Shown here: one piece after another, positions 25,309 through 34,076 of the stretch | Numbering within the stretch: the first letter of the stretch is position 1 | Layout of the letters: every line of letters begins with the position of its first letter | DNA from: DATJBF01 sp035515475 | GTDB lineage: Bacteria > Verrucomicrobiota > Verrucomicrobiia > Palsa-1439 | Assembly (NCBI GenBank): GCA_035515475.1 | Contig: DATJBF010000029.1 | Coordinates: 1-44,715 of the forward strand | Length of the DNA stretch: 44,715 nucleotides | Reading direction: 5' to 3' | Notes under the pieces: model-generated | What the model was told of the DNA's origin: nothing | The model's database searches: none | Seen by the model: the letters and a program-made list of their open reading frames with translations, nothing else | Program-made: the position numbers and the translations under genes

Positions 25309-26121
25309 ATGACCTCGCGTTTTAGGGAACGGGTCGTCGTCGTCACCGGCGGCTCCAGCGGTATTGGACGCGAGACTGCGTTGGCCTTCGCGCGGGTGGG
25401 AGCTCGCGTCGTGCTGGCCTCACGCGACGTTGCCAGGCTGGGCGGGCTCGTCGACGCCCACCCTGATTTGCGAGACCGCCTCCTGGCCGTTCCGGCCGAC
25501 GTCACGAAGCAGGAGGACGTCGAACGGCTGTTCGGCACGGTGACCGCCCGATTCGGTCGGGTGGACATCTTGGTGAACAACGCCGGCATCGGCCTGCGCG
25601 CCGCCGTAGCGGAAACCCGCTTTGAGGACGCCCGGCGCGTGATGGAAGTGAATTTCTTTGGGGTACTGCGCTGCATCCAGGCGGCTTTGCCCACCATGAA
25701 ACACCAGCCGCCAGCCTCGCCGCGCGGCCCGCGGGCGCAGATTGTCAACGTCGGCAGCGTCCTCAGCGCGTTGGCGACGCCGTTCAACGGCCTTTACTCC
25801 GCCAGCAAGTTTGCCCTGCGCGCGCTCAGTGATTCTCTGCGAATCGAATTGAAGCGCGACGCGATCGACGTGATCTTGATCATGCCCGGCTACACCGACA
25901 CGCCGTTCTTCGACAATCTTATTCGCTACGCCGGGCCACCGCGCACCACGTCGATTAAAGGCCAACACCCCAGCCGGGTTGCCCGGGCCATCTTGGACGC
26001 CTGCGACCGACGGAAGCGCGAAGTCGTACTCACTGCGCCGGGAATGTTAGGAGTGTGGATGAAGCGCTGGCTACCAGGCGTCCTCGACCGGGCGTTGGCG
26101 CGGACCCGTCATAATCCCTGA
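25309..26121 (+). CDS. Short-chain dehydrogenase/reductase
   Basis: A 270-residue classical SDR. The cofactor motif is TGGSSGIGRETA at residues 14–25, NNAGIG follows, and the catalytic Ser and Tyr-x3-Lys are readable as VGSVLSALATPFNGLYSASKF. An Arg in the first loop (ASRDVARL) favours NADPH. After the catalytic core the MPGYTDTPFFDNL segment and a basic C-terminus (WMKRWLPGVLDRALARTRHNP) resemble members acting on lipid or keto substrates at the membrane. Divergent from the response regulator gene and convergent, with a 13-base overlap, with the macrodomain gene. Substrate unknown. Confidence 0.93.
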   Translation: MTSRFRERVVVVTGGSSGIGRETALAFARVGARVVLASRDVARLGGLVDAHPDLRDRLLAVPADVTKQEDVERLFGTVTARFGRVDILVNNAGIGLRAAVAETRFEDARRVMEVNFFGVLRCIQAALPTMKHQPPASPRGPRAQIVNVGSVLSALATPFNGLYSASKFALRALSDSLRIELKRDAIDVILIMPGYTDTPFFDNLIRYAGPPRTTSIKGQHPSRVARAILDACDRRKREVVLTAPGMLGVWMKRWLPGVLDRALARTRHNP

Positions 26122-26651
26122 AGCGCACGGTCGAAAACGCGATACGACCTCTCGTCGTACAGACAAAACACGAGACGCTCCAGGCTCGTTTTCCCGCGGA
26201 CGCAATCGGCGGCTTCCTGGAGCATCAGCGGGGCGGCGCGCTCGATGGGGAAACCGTAAACCCCGGTGCTGATTGCGGGGAATGCGATCGATTTCAATGC
26301 TTTCTCCTCGGCGAGCGCGAGGCAATTCCGGACCGCCTGGCGGAGGAGTCTGTCGGACTCCGCCTCGCTCTGCTCTCCCCAGATTGGCCCCACGGTGTGG
26401 ATGACGAACCGGGCGGGCAGTTTCCCGGCCGAGGTGATGACTGCGTCACCCACCTCCAAGGGTCCACGCTTCGCCATGAGTGCCGTGGACTCCGTCTGTA
26501 TAGACTGTCCGCCCTTCCGCACGATCGCCAGAGCCACGCCACCACCATGGGCCAGAAACTTGTTCGCTGCGTTAACGATTGCGTCCACTTTCAGCGCCGT
26601 GATGTCTCCCAGCGCCAGTTCCAGTGTCGGTTTACCGACGTTGCTCGTCAT
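26109..26651 (-). CDS. Macrodomain protein (ADP-ribose binding, YmdB/MacroD type)
   Basis: A 180-residue stand-alone macrodomain starting at the ATG at 26651. The family signatures are present in order: LGDIT, DAIVNAANKFLAHGGGVALAI, FVIHTVGPIWG and AFPAISTGVYGFP. Proteins of this group bind ADP-ribose and many hydrolyse O-acetyl-ADP-ribose or remove mono-ADP-ribose from proteins. The asparagine and the Gly-rich loops used by MacroD-type hydrolases are present, so activity is plausible. It does not sit beside a DarT-like toxin or a sirtuin, so a defence role is not supported here. Its 3' end overlaps that of the convergent SDR gene. Confidence 0.93.
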   Translation of the reverse strand: MTSNVGKPTLELALGDITALKVDAIVNAANKFLAHGGGVALAIVRKGGQSIQTESTALMAKRGPLEVGDAVITSAGKLPARFVIHTVGPIWGEQSEAESDRLLRQAVRNCLALAEEKALKSIAFPAISTGVYGFPIERAAPLMLQEAADCVRGKTSLERLVFCLYDERSYRVFDRALQGL

Positions 26652-26766
26652 GCGCGCCAGCATAGCATGGTTGCCGACCCCGGTGCCACCACGAGTAAGC
26701 ACGATGAGTGGAGAGGTAACAAGGACGGCGGTTACGCCTTGTGCTTGGAATCGACTGGGAATGGAC

Positions 26767-27246
26767 TCAGTGCGGGGTGGACGGCGCCGGGCGTTTGCCC
26801 ATCACATGGCGGATGATATGCAGGGCCTCTTGAAGGCGGAACGGTTTGCGAATGTAGCCGTCGATGGGGTGTTGGGCAAGGATTTGGCGGAGACGCAATT
26901 CTTCGGCCCCGGATACGATGATGACTTTGACGGAGGAATTGAGTTTCTTGAGCCACTCGAACGTCTTGGCTCCATCGAGTTGCGGCATGTAATAGTCGAG
27001 GAACACAAGCTGAAACTTGTCTTTTTCACGGGTGAACTGCTCCAGGGCTTTGACGGGATTGCCAACGCCGTGCACTTCGAAGCCGTGGGGTTCGAGCAGT
27101 TCCTTGATCAGGTTGCGGAACTCTTCATTGTCGTCGATGGCCAGGACGTGGATGCGATCGCCATCTGCAACCGGCCCAGACGGCAGGCTCTTATCCGCCG
27201 TGCCAACCGTGTCCGCTCTCCCGATGTTTTCGACTGTCAGTGGCAT
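26767..27246 (-). CDS. Single-domain response regulator (CheY-like), B
   Basis: A 159-residue protein: about 30 unstructured N-terminal residues, then one receiver domain. The acidic pair lies in AIDDNEEF, the phospho-acceptor is Asp84 in FLDYYMPQLDG, and Lys is in YIRKPF. Ser in IIVSGAEEL replaces the more usual Thr. No output domain and no kinase nearby. It diverges from tmk, sharing a 131-base gap. It resembles the lone receiver at 24841. Confidence 0.9.
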   Translation of the reverse strand: MPLTVENIGRADTVGTADKSLPSGPVADGDRIHVLAIDDNEEFRNLIKELLEPHGFEVHGVGNPVKALEQFTREKDKFQLVFLDYYMPQLDGAKTFEWLKKLNSSVKVIIVSGAEELRLRQILAQHPIDGYIRKPFRLQEALHIIRHVMGKRPAPSTPH

Positions 27247-27377
27247 CTGTGAAAGTCCTCCTCGGTCATGCTCTCCATGCTAAACTGGGCCGAATCACGC
27301 CCAAAAAAGAGCAGGCTTGGTGCCAAACCTTGACCCTCGTAAAACCGGGCATTATCATCGAGAAAACTTATTCAAAA

Positions 27378-28004
27378 ATGGGCCGAAAAGGTAAGTTCAT
27401 CACGTTCGAAGGGGGTGAAGGCTGCGGAAAGTCCACCCATATTGAGCGTTTGGCAGCCCGCCTGCGGCGGGACGGTTACCAAGTGCTCGTGGCCCGCGAG
27501 CCCGGCGGTACCGAGGTGGGCGAACAAATTCGTCACATTCTCCAGTACAGCAAAGCATCTGCCGCCATGATGCCCGAGACCGAACTGCTTCTCTTCTGTG
27601 CCAGCCGTGCCCAACTGGTTCGCGAGGTCATCCGTCCGGCGCTCGACGGCGGGCGCGTGGTCATCTGCGACCGGTTCTTCGATTCGACCACTGTCTATCA
27701 GGGCGTCGGCCGCAAACTCGGCCGGAAGGCCGTAGCGGCCATCAACAGTTTTGCCATTGGCACCTGTCTGCCCGATCTCACGCTCGTGATTGACTTGGAT
27801 CCACGCCTGGGACTGGAGCGCGCTCGGGGCCGCGAGCTGTTTGACCGGATGGAAAACCAGTCGCTCGAGTTCTACGACCGTGTGCGGCGGGGTTATCGTG
27901 ATCTGGCCCAACGCGAGCCGGAACGGGTGAAGATCGTGGACGGCGGTCAAAGCCTTGAGGTTGTCGGGCAGCAGGTCTGGACGCTGGTGAAACGTGTCCT
28001 TTAG
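27378..28004 (+). CDS. tmk: Thymidylate kinase
   Basis: A 208-residue dTMP kinase. The P-loop is FEGGEGCGKSTH, the substrate-binding DRF motif is CDRFFDSTTVYQGVGR, and REPGGTEVGE is the usual dTMP-phosphate loop. The start at 27378 puts the P-loop 9 residues in, as normal for the family; the longer open frame upstream is not conserved in kind. It makes dTDP for DNA synthesis. The stop overlaps the start of holB by 11 bases, the tmk–holB arrangement common in bacteria. Confidence 0.96.
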   Translation: MGRKGKFITFEGGEGCGKSTHIERLAARLRRDGYQVLVAREPGGTEVGEQIRHILQYSKASAAMMPETELLLFCASRAQLVREVIRPALDGGRVVICDRFFDSTTVYQGVGRKLGRKAVAAINSFAIGTCLPDLTLVIDLDPRLGLERARGRELFDRMENQSLEFYDRVRRGYRDLAQREPERVKIVDGGQSLEVVGQQVWTLVKRVL

Positions 28005-29016
28005 CGAACTGAAAAAACAGAAAACGGTGGCTGGACAATTGCACCGCAGTTTGGAACGCGGCCGCCTCGCGCACTCCTATCTGTTCGCCGGACCGCGCGG
28101 GAGCGGCAAGGAGGCAATGGCGCGGACTCTGGCCAAGGCGCTCAATTGCCAGGAAGGGAATCACGACTGTTGCGTGGAAGGCGCCCGGAGTTGCGACTCG
28201 TGTCGGCGGGTGGATGAAGGCGCCCATCCCGATGTGTATTGGGTGCGACCCGAGTCCAAGAGCCGCCGGATCCAGGTGGACCAGATGCGGGAATTCATGA
28301 AGGCCGTGAGCCTGCGCTCCTCGATGGGCGGTGTGAAAGTGGGGATCATTGTGGACGCCGACTGCATGAGCGAGGAAGCGAGCAATGCGTTCCTCAAGAC
28401 CCTCGAAGAGCCGCCGGCGCAAACGGTGGTTATTCTTCTCTGTTCGGAGCCGCAGCGCCTGTTGCCGACGATCCGTTCGCGGTGCTTGAAGATTTCGTTT
28501 GGCTCGATCCCGGAGTCGGGCCAGTCTCCCTACCGCGCGAAGCTTCGGCCGTTACTGGCCGGGTTTTCGGCAGGAGCCAAGCAGCGAATCACGAAGAGCT
28601 ACCAATTGTTTGTCGAACTGACCGCGCTGCTTCAGGAGATCCGCACGGAGACGCGCAACCGGATCGAGGCGGAAGTCGACCTGGGGCGTTACGAAGAACT
28701 GGAGGCGAACGTTCGTGGGCGACTCGAAGATCAGATGGAGGCGCGCATCGAAGGCGAGTACCGTGCGGAGCGTGAGCGGGTGCTGGAGGAAGTATACAGT
28801 TGGTTTGGTGACGTGCTGCTTTGCGCCGAAGGCGCGGACAAGGCGTTGTTGGCGCATCCAGACGAGATGGCCGCCATCGAGCGCGTGGCAGTAGGATTGA
28901 CCTGGCAGCAGGCGTGTCATAACCTCGATGCGATCGACCGGATCCGTGATTCGCTGTCCCGCAACATTTCCGAGGCGCTGCCCCTGGAGGTCGATCTGCT
29001 ACGGTTGACGCAGTAA
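27994..29016 (+). CDS. holB: DNA polymerase III clamp-loader delta' subunit
   Basis: A 340-residue AAA+ protein with a GTG start inside tmk. Walker A-like GPRGSGKE, a zinc-binding module built from CQEG, CC and CDSC cysteines (residues about 50–70), VGIIVDADCMSEEASNAFLK and the SRC arginine-type motif IRSRC match delta'/DnaX-like clamp-loader subunits. Residues about 200–255 form a highly charged helical stretch (RYEELEANVRGRLEDQMEAR...) that looks like a coiled coil and separates the AAA+ part from the C-terminal collar. Such a stretch is not typical of E. coli HolB but is plausible as a lineage trait. Co-transcribed with tmk. Confidence 0.92.
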   Translation: MSFSELKKQKTVAGQLHRSLERGRLAHSYLFAGPRGSGKEAMARTLAKALNCQEGNHDCCVEGARSCDSCRRVDEGAHPDVYWVRPESKSRRIQVDQMREFMKAVSLRSSMGGVKVGIIVDADCMSEEASNAFLKTLEEPPAQTVVILLCSEPQRLLPTIRSRCLKISFGSIPESGQSPYRAKLRPLLAGFSAGAKQRITKSYQLFVELTALLQEIRTETRNRIEAEVDLGRYEELEANVRGRLEDQMEARIEGEYRAERERVLEEVYSWFGDVLLCAEGADKALLAHPDEMAAIERVAVGLTWQQACHNLDAIDRIRDSLSRNISEALPLEVDLLRLTQ

Positions 29017-29039
29017 CGTAGTACTTGGCGATCGACAGG

Positions 29040-30977
29040 ATGAAACGTTCCAAGAACGCGTTTGTTTTTGGTGTGGCGACGGTCGCGTTTCTGGCCCCGC
29101 TGAAATTCGGCACGCCCGTGATGCTGCAGTCGCTCGTCGAGCTGCCGCGGGACGGTTACGAGTGGCTGTTCTACTCGTGGCCGAACGAGTTGATCGTCAT
29201 ACTCGTGTTTGCGGGTCTCGTTTGGCTCGTGCTCGATCCGCAGCGGATGTTGGCCCGGATCGATCTGCTGTTCGCATTGCCACTGCTGTTCCTGCTGACG
29301 CAGGCGCTGGCCGCGCCCACCACAATCTGTCCTCAGACCACGATCGACACCCTGATGCTGTTCGCGACGTGCGTGCTCCTGTTCTATGTCGGTGCGTGGA
29401 ATGTGCGGGATGGAGCGGCGACGTCACAGGTCTTCGGCGGGCTGGCGCTGGCAATGTTGGTGGTATGCCTGCTGGCGCTCGATCAGCATTTGGGGGGATT
29501 GGAAGAAACGCGAGAGTATTTGGCGCTGTATGGTGGGGCGGGCAACGCGCCGAAGGATTTTCTGCTGCGGATGTCGAGCAACCGCGTGTTTGCCACGTTC
29601 GTTTACCCCAACGCGCTGGCGGGGTTCTTGGTGATTGCGTTCGCGCCCGTGCTGGCTTGGATTCTCGCCGCACCGAGAACGTTTTGGAACAAGTGGCTGA
29701 GCTTGGTAGTCATTAGCACGACGCTCGTCGGCTCCGTGTTGGCACGTTCCATGGCCGGCGTGATCGTCGCCTCGACGTCGGTGCTCACAGGGTTGGCTTT
29801 CTGGGATGAAGCGTTTCGTCGTCCACAGCTGGTGCGGTGGATCGCCGCGATTTCGGCCGGGGCGCTGATGGTGTTTTGTTTGCTCCTGACGGGGTCGCGC
29901 GGGGGCTTTGTGGCATTTTGTGTGGTGGCGTTGACGACGTTGTGGTGCCGGCTCCCAAAGAGGAATCGGCGGTCGGTAATTGCCGCCGGTGGGCTGGTGG
30001 TGGCTTTGCTGGTGGTGTTTGTACTGGGGCAACGCGGCGGGCTCATGCGCTTCGGTACCAAGAGCTTGGAGGCGCGGATGGACTACTGGCGGGGGGCCGT
30101 GGCCATCGCCAAGGATCATCCCTGGGTCGGAACGGGTCCGGGCACGTTTGGGTCGATTTATCCAAAATACAAGACCGCATCCACGGAGGAGCCGAGGGCG
30201 GTTCACAATAATTTCTTGGAAATGTGGTCGGACTCGGGCGTGGCGGCGTTTGTTGTGTTTGCGTTGCTGTGGGCGGTGGGCGTGCGCGATGCGTTCCGGT
30301 TGACGCAGCGAAGGAGGGCAGACGCCGCATCCGTTGCGATATGCGCATCTCTGGCTGGATGGACGGTGCATGGGCTGGTGGATTTTGACTTATACGTACC
30401 CGGGCTTGCGTTGCCGGCCTTCATCCTACTCGGGGCTGTACAGGGGCTGAAAGAATTACCCCGAACTGACACGGTTCCAGTTCGCCGGCAAGCGAACCGG
30501 GTGGTGGGCTTGGGGTGTACAATCATGCTGCTGGCGGTGCTGTGGGTTGAGGGGCGGTCGCTGGCGGCGGGTCTTGCCCATTCGCGGGCGGAGGATCTGG
30601 AGAAAGTGGCCCCGCGGACGGCGTTGGAGGAAGCGAGGCGGGCGACCGAGTTGGCGCCTTGGAATTCGTATTATCGGTTGAGCGTCGGGAATGTTGCGTT
30701 CTTGGCTGGCAGGCCGGATGAGGCGATTGCCGCGTATTGTGAGGCAGTGGAAGGCGACCCCTATCGCTCTTCCTACTGGTGGCAGCTGGCAGGGGCGCAA
30801 ATGGCGACGCATGGCGTTGATGGGAAGGCGCTTCAGCTCCTGGAAAGGGCAGTGGAGCTGAATCCGACGAATCCTCGGTATCGTCAAGCGTTGGCCGCTG
30901 CCAAGGAAAGCGTTAGACATTCCCCTCGCGGTTTGCTAGAGTCCAGTCCCACCAAGGAAGAGCGATTCTCAGAGTGA
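29040..30977 (+). CDS. O-antigen ligase/Wzy-like membrane protein with C-terminal TPRs
   Basis: A 645-residue protein with about eleven to thirteen hydrophobic helices and the Wzy_C/O-antigen ligase loop: GTGPGTFGSIYPKYKT, then HNNFLEMWSDSGVAAF, with the conserved Arg, Gly and His. The last 130 residues form TPR-like helices (YYRLSVGNVAFLAGRPDEA, LLERAVELNPTNPRYRQAL). It probably polymerises or ligates an undecaprenyl-linked glycan at the outer face of the inner membrane, fitting the sugar transferase and UXS upstream, though it is separated from them by housekeeping genes. Whether it acts on exopolysaccharide, O-antigen or glycoprotein cannot be read from sequence. Confidence 0.88.
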   Translation: MKRSKNAFVFGVATVAFLAPLKFGTPVMLQSLVELPRDGYEWLFYSWPNELIVILVFAGLVWLVLDPQRMLARIDLLFALPLLFLLTQALAAPTTICPQTTIDTLMLFATCVLLFYVGAWNVRDGAATSQVFGGLALAMLVVCLLALDQHLGGLEETREYLALYGGAGNAPKDFLLRMSSNRVFATFVYPNALAGFLVIAFAPVLAWILAAPRTFWNKWLSLVVISTTLVGSVLARSMAGVIVASTSVLTGLAFWDEAFRRPQLVRWIAAISAGALMVFCLLLTGSRGGFVAFCVVALTTLWCRLPKRNRRSVIAAGGLVVALLVVFVLGQRGGLMRFGTKSLEARMDYWRGAVAIAKDHPWVGTGPGTFGSIYPKYKTASTEEPRAVHNNFLEMWSDSGVAAFVVFALLWAVGVRDAFRLTQRRRADAASVAICASLAGWTVHGLVDFDLYVPGLALPAFILLGAVQGLKELPRTDTVPVRRQANRVVGLGCTIMLLAVLWVEGRSLAAGLAHSRAEDLEKVAPRTALEEARRATELAPWNSYYRLSVGNVAFLAGRPDEAIAAYCEAVEGDPYRSSYWWQLAGAQMATHGVDGKALQLLERAVELNPTNPRYRQALAAAKESVRHSPRGLLESSPTKEERFSE

Positions 30978-31081
30978 CCCATGAGCCTTGGCGGGCTGCA
31001 CGTGGTGCCGGGGCACCGCCTTGAGGTAACAGATTGAGCCGTGCATCAGTAAATGCCGTTCCGTTTCAAAAGGATGGAACC

Positions 31082-31543
31082 ATGGAACTGGAGCAAATAA
31101 AGGCGATTATCGCCATGATGAAGGAAAACGACCTTTCCGAGTTCTCCATGGAACAGGACGGGTTGAAAATCCGCATCAAACGCGGTCCCGAAGGTTTTCA
31201 GCAGGCGGTCACACTTCCACCGGCTGTCCCAGCCCAGCCGGTCAATGTACCCGTTACAGCCGCAGCGCCCGCAGTTGCCCCCACGCCGCCGGCACCCGTA
31301 GCCGGCGCACATATTACGTCGCCGATGGTGGGCACGTTCTACCGTGCGCCGTCTCCCGACGCGCCGCCGTATGTCGAAGTCGGTCAACAAGTCGATCCTG
31401 AGACCGTGGTGTGCATCATCGAAGCCATGAAGGTGATGAACGAGATCAAAGCCGAAATGACGGGCGTCATTACCGAGATTCTGGCGGAAAACGCCAAACC
31501 CGTGGAATTTGGACAGAAACTGTTCGCGGTCCGCGTCAAATAG
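31082..31543 (+). CDS. accB: Biotin carboxyl carrier protein of acetyl-CoA carboxylase
   Basis: A 153-residue AccB: an N-terminal helical domain (MELEQIKAIIAMMKENDLSE), an Ala/Pro-rich linker at about 45–75, and a biotinyl domain ending in the motif CIIEAMKVMN with Lys117 as the biotinylation site. The ATG at 31082 is chosen over the longer frame because the family begins with this helix. It carries the carboxyl group between biotin carboxylase and carboxyltransferase in fatty-acid synthesis. The accC gene follows after 43 bases. The carboxyltransferase genes accA and accD are not in this window. Confidence 0.95.
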   Translation: MELEQIKAIIAMMKENDLSEFSMEQDGLKIRIKRGPEGFQQAVTLPPAVPAQPVNVPVTAAAPAVAPTPPAPVAGAHITSPMVGTFYRAPSPDAPPYVEVGQQVDPETVVCIIEAMKVMNEIKAEMTGVITEILAENAKPVEFGQKLFAVRVK

Positions 31544-31586
31544 CGCGATCCCGCCCTACAGTTTCAGCCGCTGAGTTCATGTCGTC

Positions 31587-32963
31587 ATGTTTGACAAAAT
31601 CCTGATAGCCAACCGCGGCGAGATTGCCGTCCGCATCATCCGCGCCTGCAAAGAGCTGGGCATCCGGACGCTGGCGGTGTACTCGAAGACGGACGCGGAC
31701 TCATTGCACGTGCAGTTGGCTGACGAGGCGATCTGCGTCGGTGAGGCTCCGAGCCAAGAGAGTTACCTCAAGATCGACCGGATCATCAGTGCGGCCGAGG
31801 TTGGCGACATCGAGGCCATCCATCCCGGTTACGGATTTCTTTCCGAGAACGCGCACTTCGCCGAAGTCTGTGAAAACTGCAACATCAAGTTCATCGGCCC
31901 GCCCAGTGCGGCGATTCGCGCGATGGGCGACAAGGTCGCCGCCCGCGAGACGATGCGCAAAGCGGGTGTGCCCGTGGTGCCGGGCAGCGATGGCCCTGTC
32001 GACGACGAGCAGAACGCCCTCAAGATCGCCCGCCGAATCGGCTACCCCGTCATCGTCAAGGCCGCCGGGGGTGGGGGTGGTCGCGGGATGCGGGTGGCGC
32101 ACAACGACCCGAGCCTTGTCAAAGGTTATCACACCGCCCGCTCCGAAGCGGAACGCGCCTTTGGCAACTCGGTTGTTTACATTGAGAAGTACATCGAGAA
32201 CCCGCGTCACATTGAATTCCAGATTCTGGCGGACCGCAAGGGCAAGACGATTCACCTGGGGGAACGCGATTGCAGCCTGCAGCGTCGCCACCAGAAGCTC
32301 CTCGAAGAATCGCCCTCACCCGCGCTGACGAACGATCTTCGCAAGAAGATGGGCAAGGCCGCGGTCAAGGCCGCCGAGGCTGTTCGCTACGCCAACGCCG
32401 GCACCGTGGAGTTTCTGCTCGACGGGAAAGGCGACTTTTACTTCATCGAGATGAATACGCGGGTCCAGGTCGAGCACCCCGTCACCGAAGAAGTCACGGG
32501 CATCGACATCGTCAAAGAACAAATTCGCATCGCGGCGGGTGAAGAACTCGGGTACGACCAGAAGGACATCGAGTTTCAGAAGGCGGCCATCGAGTGTCGC
32601 CTCAACGCGGAAGACCCGTTCAACGGTTTTCAACCCAGCCCCGGTCGTATCGAGTTCCTGCACGTGCCGGGCGGCCACGGCGTGCGCGTCGACACCCATG
32701 TTTACGCGGGGTACAACATCCCGCCGCATTACGACTCGATGATTGCCAAGCTGATTTGCTATGGTCACGACCGGCGCGTGGCCTTGGACCGCATGGCGCG
32801 CGCGCTCGACGAGTTTATGATTCGGGGTGTTAAAACGACGATCCCGTTGCACAAACTCATCCTGAAGGACCCGAACTTCCGGCGGGGTCGGTACTCGACG
32901 GGTTTCGTGGAACGGTTGCTGGCGGCCAGTCAGCCCTTGGTCCCGCCGAAGACGGAGGAATGA
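31587..32963 (+). CDS. accC: Biotin carboxylase subunit of acetyl-CoA carboxylase
   Basis: A 458-residue ATP-grasp enzyme. IANRGEIAVRIIRACKELG opens the N-terminal domain, IHPGYGFLSENA and the glycine-rich ATP loop KAAGGGGGRGMR follow, RRHQKLLEESPSP and FIEMNTRVQVEHPVTE provide substrate and metal ligands. Length and motifs are standard. It carboxylates the biotin on AccB with bicarbonate and ATP. Confidence 0.97.
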   Translation: MFDKILIANRGEIAVRIIRACKELGIRTLAVYSKTDADSLHVQLADEAICVGEAPSQESYLKIDRIISAAEVGDIEAIHPGYGFLSENAHFAEVCENCNIKFIGPPSAAIRAMGDKVAARETMRKAGVPVVPGSDGPVDDEQNALKIARRIGYPVIVKAAGGGGGRGMRVAHNDPSLVKGYHTARSEAERAFGNSVVYIEKYIENPRHIEFQILADRKGKTIHLGERDCSLQRRHQKLLEESPSPALTNDLRKKMGKAAVKAAEAVRYANAGTVEFLLDGKGDFYFIEMNTRVQVEHPVTEEVTGIDIVKEQIRIAAGEELGYDQKDIEFQKAAIECRLNAEDPFNGFQPSPGRIEFLHVPGGHGVRVDTHVYAGYNIPPHYDSMIAKLICYGHDRRVALDRMARALDEFMIRGVKTTIPLHKLILKDPNFRRGRYSTGFVERLLAASQPLVPPKTEE

Positions 32964-33014
32964 ACACCGTGGCGGGATTGCGGGGAACAATCAGAGGAGT
33001 TTGACCAGGAGACC

Positions 33015-34076
33015 ATGAAGAAGATTGCAATGCTCACGGGCGGCGGCGATTGCCCGGGATTGAATGCGGTGATTCGCGCGGTGACCCGCAAAGCGTTGGG
33101 CGAAGGCTACGAAGTATTTGGCTTCCGCAACGGTTGGGCCGGGGTGTTGAAAGGGGACTACTTCCCGCTGACCCGCGAACGCGTATCGGGCATCCTGCAC
33201 CTGGGCGGCACCATTCTCGGCACCTCGCGCACGAACCCGACCGATGAACAGCTCGAAACGATCATCAAGCACATCAAGAGCATGGATCTGTTTGCGCTCG
33301 TCGCCGTGGGCGGCGACGACACGCTCAGTGTTGCATCGCGGTTGCACAAGCGCGGCGTGCCCGTCATTGGGGTGCCCAAAACAATCGACAACGACATCGA
33401 CGGCACCGATCAGACGTTCGGGTTTGACACCGCCATCAACATTGCTGCCGAAGCCCTCGATCGATTGCATACGACCGCTGAAGCGCACAGCCGCGTGCTG
33501 GTAGTGGAATTGATGGGGCGTCAGGCGGGATGGATCGCATTGGAGGCGGGCATCGCCGGCGGTGCCGACCTCGTGCTGTTGCCTGAGTTCCCGATATCGT
33601 TGGCTGAGATCTGCAAGATCCTCAAGCAACGGCAAGCCGGTGGGAAGAACTTCTCGATCGTGGCGGTCGCCGAGGGATTCAAGCTCGAAGGTGCAGAGGT
33701 CCTGCAGACCAAGGAGCTGGACGCGTTTGGTCACGTGCGTCTCGGCGGGATTGGCGAAACGCTGTGCAAGGAGATCGAGAAAATCACCGGCATCGAGAGC
33801 CGTGCCGTGGTCCTCGGTCACATCCAGCGCGGCGGCACGCCGAGCGCCTACGACCGTGTCCTGGGGACTCGCTACGGCGTGAAGGCGGTCGATCTGGCGA
33901 TGAACGGTGAGTTCGGCCGGATGGTTGCCTTGCGCGGACCCGACGTCGTCGGCATCCCCTTTGATTCGGTCATCACCGAGGGGGTGGACAAGAAGACCGG
34001 CAGACCGAAGCTGCGCATGAAGAACCGGTTTGTTTCGAAAGAACTCTACGAGGTTGCCAAGGTCTTTTTCGGTTGA
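33015..34076 (+). CDS. 6-phosphofructokinase, predicted pyrophosphate-dependent
   Basis: A 353-residue group A phosphofructokinase. The phosphoryl-donor site reads GGDDT at 99–103, with Asp102 where ATP-dependent enzymes have Gly (GGDGS), and PKTIDND at 121–127, with Lys122 where ATP enzymes have Gly. These two substitutions are the accepted markers of pyrophosphate use and make the reaction reversible. Other family segments (MGRQAGWIALEAGIAGGAD, GHIQRGGTPSAYDR) are intact. The start is preceded by AGGAG. It overlaps thiE by a TGATG junction. It should serve glycolysis or gluconeogenesis. Confidence 0.93.
   Translation: MKKIAMLTGGGDCPGLNAVIRAVTRKALGEGYEVFGFRNGWAGVLKGDYFPLTRERVSGILHLGGTILGTSRTNPTDEQLETIIKHIKSMDLFALVAVGGDDTLSVASRLHKRGVPVIGVPKTIDNDIDGTDQTFGFDTAINIAAEALDRLHTTAEAHSRVLVVELMGRQAGWIALEAGIAGGADLVLLPEFPISLAEICKILKQRQAGGKNFSIVAVAEGFKLEGAEVLQTKELDAFGHVRLGGIGETLCKEIEKITGIESRAVVLGHIQRGGTPSAYDRVLGTRYGVKAVDLAMNGEFGRMVALRGPDVVGIPFDSVITEGVDKKTGRPKLRMKNRFVSKELYEVAKVFFG

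Noticed and set aside
26109..26651. A DarTG-type toxin–antitoxin locus built on the macrodomain
   Set aside because: No DarT-like gene is adjacent; the neighbours are an SDR and a response regulator.
34020..34076. A TPP riboswitch before thiE
   Set aside because: thiE starts inside the stop of the phosphofructokinase gene, so there is no leader for one.
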